DNA of 64,000 nt. Origin: Sellimonas catena (GTDB lineage Bacteria; Bacillota; Clostridia; Lachnospirales; Lachnospiraceae). Shown in pieces: positions 17,024 to 24,745 of the stretch (within the stretch, counting starts at the first letter, position 1; each line of letters begins with the position of its first letter). The stretch lies in NCBI RefSeq assembly GCF_045063725.1, contig NZ_CP173695.1. The stretch is one strand, 5' to 3'. Position numbers and translations under genes: made by a program. The notes under the pieces were generated by a model. The model worked only from the letters and a program-made list of their open reading frames with translations. It had not been told where the DNA came from and searched no databases.

Positions 17024-17434
17024 ATGTCTATCACAGCAGAAACAGCAAAACAGCATGCTCATGATCCTGCAGTACTTTGCTGCAGGGCAGAGGAAGGCAT
17101 TACAATAGGACCGGAAAATCTGGAAGATCCGGCTATTTTTGATGAGCTGGTTGAAAGCGGCCTTCTGAATCTGGACGGATGCCTTCAGATTCATCAGATC
17201 CTTGGCGCAAAACTGATCAAGACATGTGATTCATTGACACCGGTGACAGCAGATGTGATCGATGCCGTTGTCGAGGGCGCGGATGAAGGAGAGGAGCCGG
17301 AAAAAGAGGAAGAAGAGCAGGCAGCTCCGGCACCGGAGGTTTCTGTAGAGGGAGCCAGGGTGACTGCAGGAGCAGGCAAGCTTGTGATTTCGATCAAAGA
17401 AGGAAAGGATATTTATCTGGAAATTCCATTCTAA
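17024..17434 (+). CDS. Stand-alone homologue of the N-terminal region of D-proline reductase PrdA
   Basis: A 136-residue protein. From memory, its first 65 residues follow the PrdA proprotein N terminus closely: MSIT.ET...HA.DPAVLCCR.EEG, then GPENLEDPAIF, SGLL and QILGAKL. An acidic Glu/Ala/Pro linker and a last strand ending EGKDIYLEIPF also match PrdA, at about residue 150 of that protein. The pyruvoyl-forming and catalytic remainder of PrdA (over 450 residues) is absent, and a terminator follows 24 bp downstream, so this is not an obvious truncation. The role is unknown; PrdD and PrdE are other PrdA-fragment-like proteins of proline reductase loci. GAAGGAGG precedes the ATG. Confidence 0.75.
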   Translation: MSITAETAKQHAHDPAVLCCRAEEGITIGPENLEDPAIFDELVESGLLNLDGCLQIHQILGAKLIKTCDSLTPVTADVIDAVVEGADEGEEPEKEEEEQAAPAPEVSVEGARVTAGAGKLVISIKEGKDIYLEIPF

Positions 17435-17457
17435 GACAGGAAAACAGAACGGGCCGG

Positions 17458-17506
17458 GAGGATGTGCGGAAAAGGAGAGTCCATTTTCTGCAACATCCTC
17501 TTTTTC
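17458..17506 (+). terminator. Terminator after the PrdA-like gene
   Basis: GAGGATGT (17458-17465) pairs with ACATCCTC (17493-17500), and an inner stem of GCGGAAAA with TTTTCTGC extends it. TTTTTCT follows. Confidence 0.82.
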
Positions 17507-17588
17507 TATTGCGAAAAATACGTTATACTAGAAACTGTACGATATAGAAACCCTGATGATAAAATAAAACAGACAGAGGTAAGGTTAC

Positions 17589-18485
17589 ATGGACGAATAC
17601 CGCATTAAAGATAGAAAAAAACGGCTTGAGGAAGAAAAAGCCCGGAAAAGGGCATCATCCGGGGCAGGGGAAGCCGGAACAAAAGAAAAGAGAGAAGAAA
17701 GACCTGCTATTAATCAGAAGACAGGCGGAAGAAAAAAGAAGAAAAAGGGAGGAATCTTTTCCACAATTATACTCGTTGCCGCAATTATCGTGTTCTGCTT
17801 TTCGGGATTCCAGCTGTTCCGGATTTTTTACGGATATCACAAAGGAGATCAGGAGTACGATAACCTGAAGGAGATCGGAATTTCCGCCGATGCGGGAACG
17901 GGAGAAGAGAGCACAAGATACACGGTGGATTTCGAGGAGCTCTGGAAAGTCAACGAGGACATCATTGCGTGGATCCGGTTTGATGAGCCGTCCATCATCA
18001 GCTATCCGGTTGTTCAGGGAAAAGATAATCAGGAATATCTGGATAAGACCATATCAGGCTATCCGAACACCTATGGCGCGATTTTCCTGAACGTTTCCAA
18101 TAATAAGGATATGACGGACAAAAACAGTGTCATATACGGGCACAGAATGAACAGTAAATCCATGTTTGGAAAACTGGAGGAATATCAGGATGAGGAATTC
18201 TATAGATCCTATCCGTATTTTTACATTTATACACCGGATGGAAAAGAACTGAAATATCAGATCTTTGCAGTAGGAGAGGTTAATGATACATCAGACGCGT
18301 ATCAGACAGTCTTTGAAAATGACGAGGCATTCCAGTCGTTTCTGGCATTTTCAAAGGAACATTCCTTTTATGATGCAGGGGTGGAAGTTCCGTCCGATGC
18401 AAAAGTAGTGACACTGTCGACATGTACAAAAGCAAATAATGAAGAACGTCTGATTGTACAGGGATACCAGGTGGAAGTAAACTGA
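17589..18485 (+). CDS. srtB: Class B sortase
   Basis: A 298-residue membrane transpeptidase. A long basic, lysine-rich cytoplasmic N terminus (residues 1-55) precedes one membrane segment at about 56-80; the sortase domain follows. The catalytic residues are visible: H185 in YGHRM, C279 in VTLSTCT and R287 in EERLIVQG. Class B enzymes anchor haem-binding or pilus-type proteins carrying NPxTG-like signals to the wall; no substrate gene is in this window. It is separated by 19 bp from the DUF951 gene, so both may share a transcript. Confidence 0.93.
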   Translation: MDEYRIKDRKKRLEEEKARKRASSGAGEAGTKEKREERPAINQKTGGRKKKKKGGIFSTIILVAAIIVFCFSGFQLFRIFYGYHKGDQEYDNLKEIGISADAGTGEESTRYTVDFEELWKVNEDIIAWIRFDEPSIISYPVVQGKDNQEYLDKTISGYPNTYGAIFLNVSNNKDMTDKNSVIYGHRMNSKSMFGKLEEYQDEEFYRSYPYFYIYTPDGKELKYQIFAVGEVNDTSDAYQTVFENDEAFQSFLAFSKEHSFYDAGVEVPSDAKVVTLSTCTKANNEERLIVQGYQVEVN

Positions 18486-18504
18486 CCGGAAAAGAGGGAA
18501 GAAT

Positions 18505-18696
18505 ATGTCAGAGATCAAGTATGAGGTGGGCGATAAGATCCGGATGAAAAAGAAACATCCGTGTGGCAGTTTTGAGTGGGAGATTCTGCGGGTGGGTGCG
18601 GATTTCAGGCTGAAATGCTGCGGCTGCGGACATCAGATCATGATTTCCAGGAAAATCGTGGAAAAAAATACGAAAGAAATTCAAAAAAAGGCTTGA
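18505..18696 (+). CDS. DUF951 family protein
   Basis: A 63-residue protein with the full DUF951 pattern: YEVGDKIRMKKKHPCGSFEWEILRVGADFRLKCCGCGH, here quoted only as the motifs VGDKIRMKKKHPCG, WEILRVGAD and CCGCGH. The CxxC-type cysteines suggest metal binding. The fold is SH3-like and the function unknown. The gene is conserved just upstream of rpsF-ssb-rpsR in Firmicutes, as here. A GGAAAAGAGGGAAG site precedes the ATG, 19 bp after the sortase stop. Confidence 0.9.
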   Translation: MSEIKYEVGDKIRMKKKHPCGSFEWEILRVGADFRLKCCGCGHQIMISRKIVEKNTKEIQKKA

Positions 18697-18721
18697 AACT
18701 TACGCGGGATAATGTTAAAAT
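18693..18721 (+). promoter_or_regulatory. Promoter of rpsF-ssb-rpsR
   Basis: TTGAAA (18693-18698) and TAAAAT (18716-18721) with a 17-bp spacer, overlapping the DUF951 stop. The 70-nt leader contains CCCCGGCCGGGG followed by AGCCGG (about 18750-18772). This is a GC-rich hairpin with CCG elements in the place where an S6:S18 autoregulatory leader is expected. That second assignment is tentative. Confidence 0.65.
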
Positions 18722-18800
18722 AATACACCGTGATATATTATTTATCCTTGTCCCCGGCCGGGGAGCCGGAGCCAAAAGACCATAAGGAGGTGCAAGTGAC

Positions 18801-19088
18801 ATGAACAAATATGAATTAGCTGTTGTTGTCAATGCAAAAATCGAAGACGATGCCAGAACAGATGTAATCGAAAGAGTGAAAGCGTTAATCACACGTTTCG
18901 GTGGCAATGTTACTGACGTTGATGAATGGGGTAAGAAAAAACTTGCTTACGAAATTCAGAAGATGAAAGAAGGATATTATTATTTCATCCACTTCGAATC
19001 TGATGCAACGACTCCGGGCGAGATCGAACAGAGAATCCGTATTATGGACAACGTGCTCAGATATTTATGCGTGAAACAGGAAGCATAA
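18801..19088 (+). CDS. rpsF: 30S ribosomal protein S6
   Basis: A 95-residue S6: MNKYELAVVVNAKIEDD start, VDEWGKKKLAYEI in the middle, and IRIMDNVLRYLCVK near the end. It binds 16S rRNA with S18 in the small-subunit platform. AAGGAGG lies upstream. It is first in the conserved rpsF-ssb-rpsR operon. Confidence 0.97.
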   Translation: MNKYELAVVVNAKIEDDARTDVIERVKALITRFGGNVTDVDEWGKKKLAYEIQKMKEGYYYFIHFESDATTPGEIEQRIRIMDNVLRYLCVKQEA

Positions 19089-19107
19089 AGAAGAAAAGAG
19101 GAAATAT

Positions 19108-19563
19108 ATGAATAAAGTAATTTTAATGGGACGCCTGACAAGAGATCCTGAGGTCCGCTATTCTCAGGGCGGGGAAAACCCGCTGGCCATTGCCCGTTAT
19201 ACACTGGCCGTCGACAGACGGTTCCGGCGCGATGGAGAGCAGACGGCAGACTTTATCAGCTGTGTATCATTCGGAAGAACAGCTGAGTTCGCGGAGAAGT
19301 ATTTTCGCCAGGGAATGCGTATCACGATCTGTGGACGCATCCAGACAGGAAGCTATACGAACAGAGATGGCGTAAAGGTCTATACGACAGAAGTTGTCGT
19401 AGAAGAGCAGGAATTTGCAGAAAGCAAGAGCGCGAGTGAAGCAAATCAGAGCCGTTATCAGGCAAGCCCGGTTCCTCCGGCACCGCAGGCACCAAGTGTG
19501 GATGCGGGTGATGGATTTATGAACATCCCGGATGGAATTGATGAGGAATTACCATTTAATTAG
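19108..19563 (+). CDS. ssb: Single-stranded DNA-binding protein
   Basis: A 151-residue OB-fold protein. MNKVILMGRLTRDPEVRYSQ is the standard SSB start; DFISCVSFGRTAEFAEKY and VCGRIQTGSY-like strands follow. A Pro/Ala/Gln-rich tail ends in the acidic DGIDEELPFN tip used to recruit partners. Replication and repair role. Lies 19 bp after rpsF and 17 bp before rpsR. Confidence 0.97.
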   Translation: MNKVILMGRLTRDPEVRYSQGGENPLAIARYTLAVDRRFRRDGEQTADFISCVSFGRTAEFAEKYFRQGMRITICGRIQTGSYTNRDGVKVYTTEVVVEEQEFAESKSASEANQSRYQASPVPPAPQAPSVDAGDGFMNIPDGIDEELPFN

Positions 19564-19580
19564 TATTGGAGGTAAGAACA

Positions 19581-19844
19581 ATGGCTTACGATAAAACAAG
19601 CAAACCGGATTCTCAGATGAGAAGAAGACCAGGCCGCAGAAGAAAAAAAGTTTGCGTATTCTGTGGAAAAGAAAACAATGAGATCGATTACAAAGATGTA
19701 GCAAAATTAAGAAAATACGTTTCCGAAAGAGGAAAGATTCTTCCGAGAAGAATCACAGGAAACTGCGCAAAGCATCAGAGAGCCCTGACAGTTGCAATCA
19801 AGAGAGCAAGACACATCGCTCTTATGCCATACGTTCAGGAATAA
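19581..19844 (+). CDS. rpsR: 30S ribosomal protein S18
   Basis: An 87-residue S18, starting at ATG 19581 behind TTGGAGGT. The N-terminal basic tract RRRPGRRRKKVCVFCGKE and the CVFC plus NCAKHQ cysteines point to a zinc-binding (C+) form. IDYKDVAKLRKYVSERGKI is the conserved core. It is the last gene of the operon, with a terminator 16 bp downstream. Confidence 0.97.
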   Translation: MAYDKTSKPDSQMRRRPGRRRKKVCVFCGKENNEIDYKDVAKLRKYVSERGKILPRRITGNCAKHQRALTVAIKRARHIALMPYVQE

Positions 19845-19860
19845 GTAGAGATAAGGAAAG

Positions 19861-19894
19861 ATCCCGAAAGCGAAAGCTTTCGGGATTTTTTTTG
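19861..19894 (+). terminator. Terminator of rpsF-ssb-rpsR
   Basis: An 11-bp perfect stem ATCCCGAAAGC/GCTTTCGGGAT with a GAAA tetraloop, followed by TTTTTTT. Confidence 0.95.
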
Positions 19895-19927
19895 TTTACC
19901 AGGAAACTTCGTTCCCTGGTAAACAAA
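19891..19927. repeat. 17-bp inverted repeat abutting the rpsR terminator
   Basis: TTTGTTTACCAGG begins in the terminator T tract (19891) and is answered by CCTGGTAAACAAA (19915-19927). The arms extend to 17 bp with one mismatch and a 3-base loop. It is not needed for the terminator and looks like a separate palindromic element, possibly a dispersed repeat. The rest of the gap to 20191 is AT-rich and shows nothing I recognise. Confidence 0.7.
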
Positions 19928-20191
19928 AACGCTCCGCGGGATGCGCACTCGGGCAAAGCTGTTTTCGAAATTATTAAGAAACAAATGTAAAAAATACGAC
20001 AGAAAAAAGAAATATATATTACGTTATTGTGACAAAGTGAAGTTGGTATTATTTGCAGAAATTGTCGAAAAGTGGAAAATAGTATAGGAATCCTCGAAAT
20101 TGTCGGACAATTAAAAATATACAAAATACATAAAAAGCGATTGGGAAAATCGTTAAAATACTTCAAAAATGTACTAAAATAGGTGCAAAGG

Positions 20192-20220
20192 TTGACAGAA
20201 AAAGAAAACTCTGCTATTAT
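20192..20220 (+). promoter_or_regulatory. Promoter of the cell-wall hydrolase
   Basis: TTGACA (20192-20197), 17-bp spacer, TATTAT (20215-20220). The transcript would have a leader of about 145 nt containing GAACGTAATATATATTATGTTC-type dyad symmetry (about 20279-20301) and a CGCAGA/TCTGCG hairpin (about 20334). No known riboswitch class was recognised. Confidence 0.75.
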
Positions 20221-20371
20221 TAACACCGTCGCAAGAAGATGTAACAAATTCGTAATATTTGTAATAAATAAAAGCGGCAGAACGTAATATATATTATGTT
20301 CGATTGATACAGGGACTGAGAATCGAGGAAGACGCAGAAGGAAGTCTGCGGATAATTAAAGGAGGACAAAA

Positions 20372-21043
20372 ATGAAAACATGGAACAGTCATAGAAGACG
20401 TCTGGAGAAAGGTGCGGTCGCAGGAGTTCTTTCGGCGGTGATCCTTACAGCGAGCATGAGTGTTCAGGTATTTGCAGCTGATGGAAATTCCGTATTTGCT
20501 CCGGAGGAGCCGCAGGGCGCAAAGCTTGTTGTGACAGCGGATACCGAAACTGCACAGAATGTTTCACAGAGTTTTCTTACTTATACAGAAACCGCAAAAC
20601 AGCAGAAAGCAGAAGCAGAAAAACAGGCTGAGGAAGCGAGAAAAGCTGAGGAGGCCAGAAAAGCAGAAGAAGCAAGAAAGGCTGAAGAAGAACGTCAGAA
20701 AAAGCTGGCTCAGGAGGCGGACACGACACTTCTGGCTGCGCTGATCTACTGCGAAGCGGGTAACCAGCCGTATGACGGACAGGTAGCAGTAGGAGCTGTT
20801 GTAATGAACCGTCTGAAAGCAGGATATGCAAGCACACTGAGAGGAGTTATTTACCAGAGCGGACAGTTCGGACCGGCGATGACAGGAAAGCTTGACCGGG
20901 TACTGGCATCCGGAAATATTCCATCATCCTGCCGCCAGGCAGCGGTAGACGCACTTTCAGGCGTCAGCCCGGTAGGAAACGCGCTGCATTTCGGGGACGG
21001 AGTAAATGCAGGAATCAAGATTGGAGCACATTGGTTCCACTAG
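20372..21043 (+). CDS. Secreted SleB-like cell-wall hydrolase
   Basis: A 223-residue exported protein. Residues 1-35 are a signal peptide (RRRLEKG, hydrophobic core, cleavage near VFA-AD). Residues 75-115 form a highly charged coiled coil with an AEEARK repeat. The C-terminal 110 residues are a Hydrolase_2 (SleB/CwlJ) domain with the catalytic glutamate E128 in IYCEAGNQPYDGQVAVGAVVMNR, here cited by position. It should cleave peptidoglycan glycan strands. Clostridial relatives act in spore germination or vegetative wall turnover; no spore-specific promoter is evident. Confidence 0.88.
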   Translation: MKTWNSHRRRLEKGAVAGVLSAVILTASMSVQVFAADGNSVFAPEEPQGAKLVVTADTETAQNVSQSFLTYTETAKQQKAEAEKQAEEARKAEEARKAEEARKAEEERQKKLAQEADTTLLAALIYCEAGNQPYDGQVAVGAVVMNRLKAGYASTLRGVIYQSGQFGPAMTGKLDRVLASGNIPSSCRQAAVDALSGVSPVGNALHFGDGVNAGIKIGAHWFH

Positions 21044-21071
21044 GGGTTAGAAAGAAAAGATAGATTTCAAA

Positions 21072-21106
21072 AAAGAGTTTCTGATTAGGAAGAAACTCTT
21101 TTTTTG
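21072..21106 (+). terminator. Terminator of the cell-wall hydrolase
   Basis: AAAGAGTTTCT (21072-21082) pairs with AGAAACTCTTT (21091-21101), 8-base loop, T-rich tail. Confidence 0.9.
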
Positions 21107-21327
21107 CTTTACGGGGAATTGGAAACGGCTTATAATTGTATACAAGCAGCATGGATTTATAAAAATACATGAAATCATGCCGCGGAAAACCTGGTGGGAA
21201 AATCGGTGAAAAGCTGATAGATCCATGTTTTACACAAGAAAGAAATGAAAAAAAGCGAAAGATTGTTGAAAATATAGATTGTAATTTTATGCAAAAAAGA
21301 GTATTATAATGCATAAGGAGTGAAAGA

Positions 21328-23367
21328 ATGAAACCTGTGATCGATTTATCAAAAGAATACGGGCTTGTGCTGGACGGCGGAGGAGCAAGAGGCGCGTACC
21401 AGATTGGGGCGTGGAAAGCACTTCGCGAGGCGGGAGTCCGGATCAGAGGGGTAGCAGGAACTTCCGTAGGCGCACTGAATGGAGCGCTGATCTGTATGGG
21501 AGATGTAGGAGAAGCAGAACGTGTCTGGGAAGAAATGACATTTTCAAAAGTCATGGACGTGGATGATAACTGGATGGAGCGTTTCTTTCAGAAAGAAGTC
21601 ACAGTACGGGAACTCATAAAAGAGCTGATGAGCTGTCTGAAAGACGGCGGAGTTGATGTGACGCCTCTGAAAGAGCTGATTCATCAGGTGCTGGATGAAG
21701 AAAAAATCCGGAATGCAGGGATTGATTTTTCCCTTCTCACATTTTCCGTATCAGATATGAAAGAACTAGATCTTACACTGGATCAGATTCCGGAAGGGCT
21801 ACTTGCAGATTTTCTTCTGGCAAGCGCCTATCTGCTCGGTTTTAAAAACGAACCGCTTCATGGGAAAACGTATCTGGACGGAGGGGTAATCAATAATGTA
21901 CCGCTGAATTCGCTTGTGAAACGCGGCTATAAGAACATTATTACCGTGCGAATTTACGGACCGGGGCGGGAGCCTCGGGTACATCTGGATGAGGATACAA
22001 AAGTGTACGAAATCGCACCGAGAGTCAGTCTGGGAAGCATTCTGGAATTTCACGGGAAACGCAGCAGACAGAATCTGAAAATCGGATACTACGATGCGAA
22101 ACGGATGATTTACGGGCTGAAAGGTCTGATTTACTACATTGACACAGACAGGACAGAAGAGGACTATCAGCAGATGCTCGCCGGTCTCAGGGAAAAAGAA
22201 AAACGGGAAATCAAATTTGTGCTCAAAGTTCCGCTGGGAGCGACAGATGAGACCTTGTATCTGTCCATGCTGGAAGCAAGCGCAAAATATTTCCGGATCC
22301 CCAAATATCAGATTTATACAGAAGATGAACTCGCGGCACTTGTGCATATGAAATATGAGAAGATGAAAGGAGAACCCGGATTACCGGGATTTATCCATAT
22401 ATTGGCAGGAATCAGGGAGGAGAAGAACATGAATTTAAAAGGAAGAAGCTTTTTAACATTGAAAGATTTCACGCCGGATGAGATCCGTTATCTCGTAAAC
22501 CTGGCGGCAGAACTGAAGGAAAAAAAGAAAAAAGGAATCCGGGGCCATGCGCTGGAAGGAAAGAATATTGCACTGATTTTCGAAAAACCGTCCACCAGAA
22601 CAAGATGCGCCTTTACGGTAGCTGCAAATGACGAAGGAGGATTTCCTACCTATTTAAGCGGCAATGAAATTCAGCTCGGACATAAAGAAAGCGTGGAGGA
22701 TACAGCACGGGTACTCGGAAGAATGTTTGACGGAATCGAATTCCGGGGCTTCCGGCACTCCCACGTAGAACTGCTGGCAAAATACAGCGGAGTCCCGGTA
22801 TGGAACGGGCTGACCGATGATTACCATCCGACCCAGGTACTCGCCGATCTTCTCACCATCCAGGAACATTTCCAGTACTTTGAAGGCCTGAAATTCGTTT
22901 ATATCGGCGATGGAAGAAACAATATGGCAAACAGCCTCATGATCGGCTGCGCCAAAGTCGGAATCGACTTCGTGCTGATCGCACCGTCCGAACTGTGGCC
23001 GATGCGCTCCCTCGTCCGCACATGCCAGGAATATGCCGACGCCTCCGGATCCACCATCACCATCTCCGATAACACAAACGACGTCGAAGGCGCTGACATC
23101 ATTTACACGGACGTATGGATCTCCATGGGCGAAGAAGAAAAAACAGACGAAAGAAAAGCACTCCTCCACAAGTACCAGGTTAACAGAAAACTGATGGAAA
23201 AGACACAAAAAGACACAACTATATTTATGCACTGTCTGCCAGCGGTCAAAGGATACGAAGTCACAGAAGACGTATTCGAAAGCCCGGCATCCGTCGTATT
23301 CGACGAAGCAGAAAACAGACTCCACACCATCAAAGCCGTGATGGTAGCAACACTCGGAGAAGAATAA
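21328..23367 (+). CDS. Patatin-like phospholipase fused in frame to ornithine carbamoyltransferase
   Basis: One uninterrupted 679-codon frame. Residues 1 to about 330 are a patatin-like phospholipase: oxyanion GGGARG (17-22), nucleophile elbow GTSVG with S46, catalytic D184 in LDGG. A short linker (about 350-367) includes PGLPGF. From residue 368 the chain is a complete OTC. Patatin proteins and OTCs are normally separate genes, so this is either a true bifunctional protein or a lost stop codon. The OTC part keeps its own strong ribosome binding site and ATG (22429), so two products are possible. A short CCCGG-ATTA-CCGGG hairpin lies in the linker DNA (22375-22388). Confidence 0.85.
   Translation: MKPVIDLSKEYGLVLDGGGARGAYQIGAWKALREAGVRIRGVAGTSVGALNGALICMGDVGEAERVWEEMTFSKVMDVDDNWMERFFQKEVTVRELIKELMSCLKDGGVDVTPLKELIHQVLDEEKIRNAGIDFSLLTFSVSDMKELDLTLDQIPEGLLADFLLASAYLLGFKNEPLHGKTYLDGGVINNVPLNSLVKRGYKNIITVRIYGPGREPRVHLDEDTKVYEIAPRVSLGSILEFHGKRSRQNLKIGYYDAKRMIYGLKGLIYYIDTDRTEEDYQQMLAGLREKEKREIKFVLKVPLGATDETLYLSMLEASAKYFRIPKYQIYTEDELAALVHMKYEKMKGEPGLPGFIHILAGIREEKNMNLKGRSFLTLKDFTPDEIRYLVNLAAELKEKKKKGIRGHALEGKNIALIFEKPSTRTRCAFTVAANDEGGFPTYLSGNEIQLGHKESVEDTARVLGRMFDGIEFRGFRHSHVELLAKYSGVPVWNGLTDDYHPTQVLADLLTIQEHFQYFEGLKFVYIGDGRNNMANSLMIGCAKVGIDFVLIAPSELWPMRSLVRTCQEYADASGSTITISDNTNDVEGADIIYTDVWISMGEEEKTDERKALLHKYQVNRKLMEKTQKDTTIFMHCLPAVKGYEVTEDVFESPASVVFDEAENRLHTIKAVMVATLGEE
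22429..23367 (+). CDS. argF: Ornithine carbamoyltransferase (internal start within the fused frame)
   Basis: A 312-residue OTC, the normal family length, beginning at ATG 22429 with AGGGAGGAG 6 bases upstream. Carbamoyl-phosphate residues STRTR fall at 55-59, exactly where standard OTCs have them. HPTQVLAD and FMHCLPA (H268, C269) complete the active site. It joins carbamoyl phosphate and ornithine to citrulline, or runs in reverse in arginine fermentation. No arc or other arg genes are adjacent. It is nested in the longer patatin-OTC frame; which form is made cannot be told from sequence. Confidence 0.9.
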   Translation: MNLKGRSFLTLKDFTPDEIRYLVNLAAELKEKKKKGIRGHALEGKNIALIFEKPSTRTRCAFTVAANDEGGFPTYLSGNEIQLGHKESVEDTARVLGRMFDGIEFRGFRHSHVELLAKYSGVPVWNGLTDDYHPTQVLADLLTIQEHFQYFEGLKFVYIGDGRNNMANSLMIGCAKVGIDFVLIAPSELWPMRSLVRTCQEYADASGSTITISDNTNDVEGADIIYTDVWISMGEEEKTDERKALLHKYQVNRKLMEKTQKDTTIFMHCLPAVKGYEVTEDVFESPASVVFDEAENRLHTIKAVMVATLGEE

Positions 23368-23393
23368 ATATTGAATACGGTGTATATTTTTAT

Positions 23394-23435
23394 CATTGGG
23401 GACGGGTTCCGATGCATCGGAACCCGTCCCCAATG
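23394..23435. repeat. 42-bp perfect palindrome with GGGGACGGGTTCC arms
   Basis: Each 21-base arm reads inward from CATTGGGGACGGGTTCCGATG, given here as the half-site GGGGACGGGTTCCGATG, and the two arms meet with no loop. It lies 27 bp after the OTC stop and could terminate weakly, but has no T run. Related GGGGACRKGTTCCGG arms recur at 51820-51957, which marks it as a dispersed palindromic element. Confidence 0.85.
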
Positions 23436-23554
23436 AAAATTTTCAGAATCGTTTATGGATTTGCGTTTTGTGAAAGGTGTGTTATAATTCATCAGGAAAG
23501 TATCAGATTCAGAGCGGAAAAAAGAATAGTTCTGAGTGAAGGAGTGGCTTGGTT

Positions 23555-24349
23555 ATGCGCGGACAGGAGATTATATCCCGGCTTCGGACGGGATGGATGG
23601 GCCGGGAGATCCGGGTTTTGGACGAAGCGGATTCGACGAATCTGAGAGTGAAGACGGCAGCCGGTGAGGGCGCGAGTGCGGGTCTGGTAATTCTGGCGGA
23701 GCAGCAGACGGACGGCCGCGGCCGGAGAGGGCGGGCCTGGCAGTCGCCTGCGGGTGAGAATATTTATATGACGGTGCTTCTGCGCCCGGATTTTGAGCCG
23801 GATAAGGCGCCGATGCTGACGCTTCTTGCGGCCTGTGCGGCGGCGAGAGCGGTGTATCAGCCAGGTGAGAAGTGTCCCCAGATCAAGTGGCCGAATGACC
23901 TGGTTATGGACGGGAAGAAGATCTGCGGGATTCTAACCGAGATGGGGATGAAAGGCGGAAGCACGGAATATGTGATCGTCGGGATCGGAATCAACTGTAA
24001 TCAGACGGAGTTCCCGGAGGAGATCCGGCAGAAAGCGACTTCGTTGAAATGTGAGTACGGCCATGAGGTCTGCCGGGAAGAGATCGTTGCACGTTTTTTG
24101 CAGGAGTTTGAGAGCCTGTACGAAGAGTTCGCAAGAAGAAAGTCGCTGGAGTTTATCCAGGATGAGTATGAGACCCTTCTTGTCAATGAAGGAAAGCGTG
24201 TCTGCGTGCTGGAGCCGGGAAAGGAATGGACCGGAGTGGCTGCGGGGATCACGGAGACGGGTGAGCTGATCGTGAAAAAGGACAGTGGGGAGATCTGTGA
24301 GATTTCATCCGGGGAAGTGTCTGTCCGCGGCGTGTACGGCTATGTATAG
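23555..24349 (+). CDS. birA: Biotin-[acetyl-CoA-carboxylase] ligase, short form
   Basis: A 264-residue biotin protein ligase from ATG 23555 (AAGGAG at 23539-23544; a TTG at 23549 is the alternative). The biotinyl-AMP loop GRGRRGRAW, IKWPNDLV and VGIGINCN are present, followed by the small C-terminal SH3-like domain (GVAAGITETGELIV). There is no N-terminal helix-turn-helix, so it is an enzyme only and not a repressor. It attaches biotin to carboxylase carrier proteins. It starts the group birA - DUF6145-like - dusB. Confidence 0.92.
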   Translation: MRGQEIISRLRTGWMGREIRVLDEADSTNLRVKTAAGEGASAGLVILAEQQTDGRGRRGRAWQSPAGENIYMTVLLRPDFEPDKAPMLTLLAACAAARAVYQPGEKCPQIKWPNDLVMDGKKICGILTEMGMKGGSTEYVIVGIGINCNQTEFPEEIRQKATSLKCEYGHEVCREEIVARFLQEFESLYEEFARRKSLEFIQDEYETLLVNEGKRVCVLEPGKEWTGVAAGITETGELIVKKDSGEICEISSGEVSVRGVYGYV

Positions 24350-24376
24350 AAAATAAAATGTCAGGAGAAAAGCAGG

Positions 24377-24745
24377 ATGTACGAAGAAAAAGTAGTATTG
24401 TGCGGTGCAAATTCATATGAAGAAAAATATTATCTGAATCCGGATTTTGATAATCTTCCGGATCATATCAAGGACGAACTGAAGATTATGTGTGTTCTCT
24501 ATGTCCATGATGTCGGCGGAATTCTTACGCTTGTATACGAAGAGGATGGTTCCCTTTGCTTTGAAGTTACGTCAGAAGAGGGCGATCCGATGTTTGACGA
24601 TATCGGAAGCGCTCTGAAAATCAAGGAACTTCAGAGAACAAAGGAGGAGCTGCTTCAGTCACTTCAGCTCTATTACAGAGTCTTCTTCATGGGAGAAGAT
24701 CTGGAAGAGCAGGAGGATCAGGAGGATCAGGAAGAAAACGTATGA
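24377..24745 (+). CDS. Small acidic protein, DUF6145-like
   Basis: A 122-residue cytosolic protein, MYEEKVVLCGANSYEEKYYLN at the start and an extremely acidic tail (EDLEEQEDQEDQEE). I believe it matches DUF6145, a Lachnospiraceae family of unknown function found next to dusB. The ATG of dusB overlaps its stop by four bases, indicating translational coupling. Confidence 0.75.
   Translation: MYEEKVVLCGANSYEEKYYLNPDFDNLPDHIKDELKIMCVLYVHDVGGILTLVYEEDGSLCFEVTSEEGDPMFDDIGSALKIKELQRTKEELLQSLQLYYRVFFMGEDLEEQEDQEDQEENV

Noticed and set aside
20221..20371. A c-di-AMP (ydaO) riboswitch in the long leader of the cell-wall hydrolase
   Set aside because: Such riboswitches do control wall hydrolases, but the expected conserved segments are not visible here.
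22375..22388. CCCGG-ATTA-CCGGG hairpin in the patatin-OTC linker as a terminator
   Set aside because: Stem of only 5 bp and no T run; the OTC gene is clearly meant to be expressed downstream.
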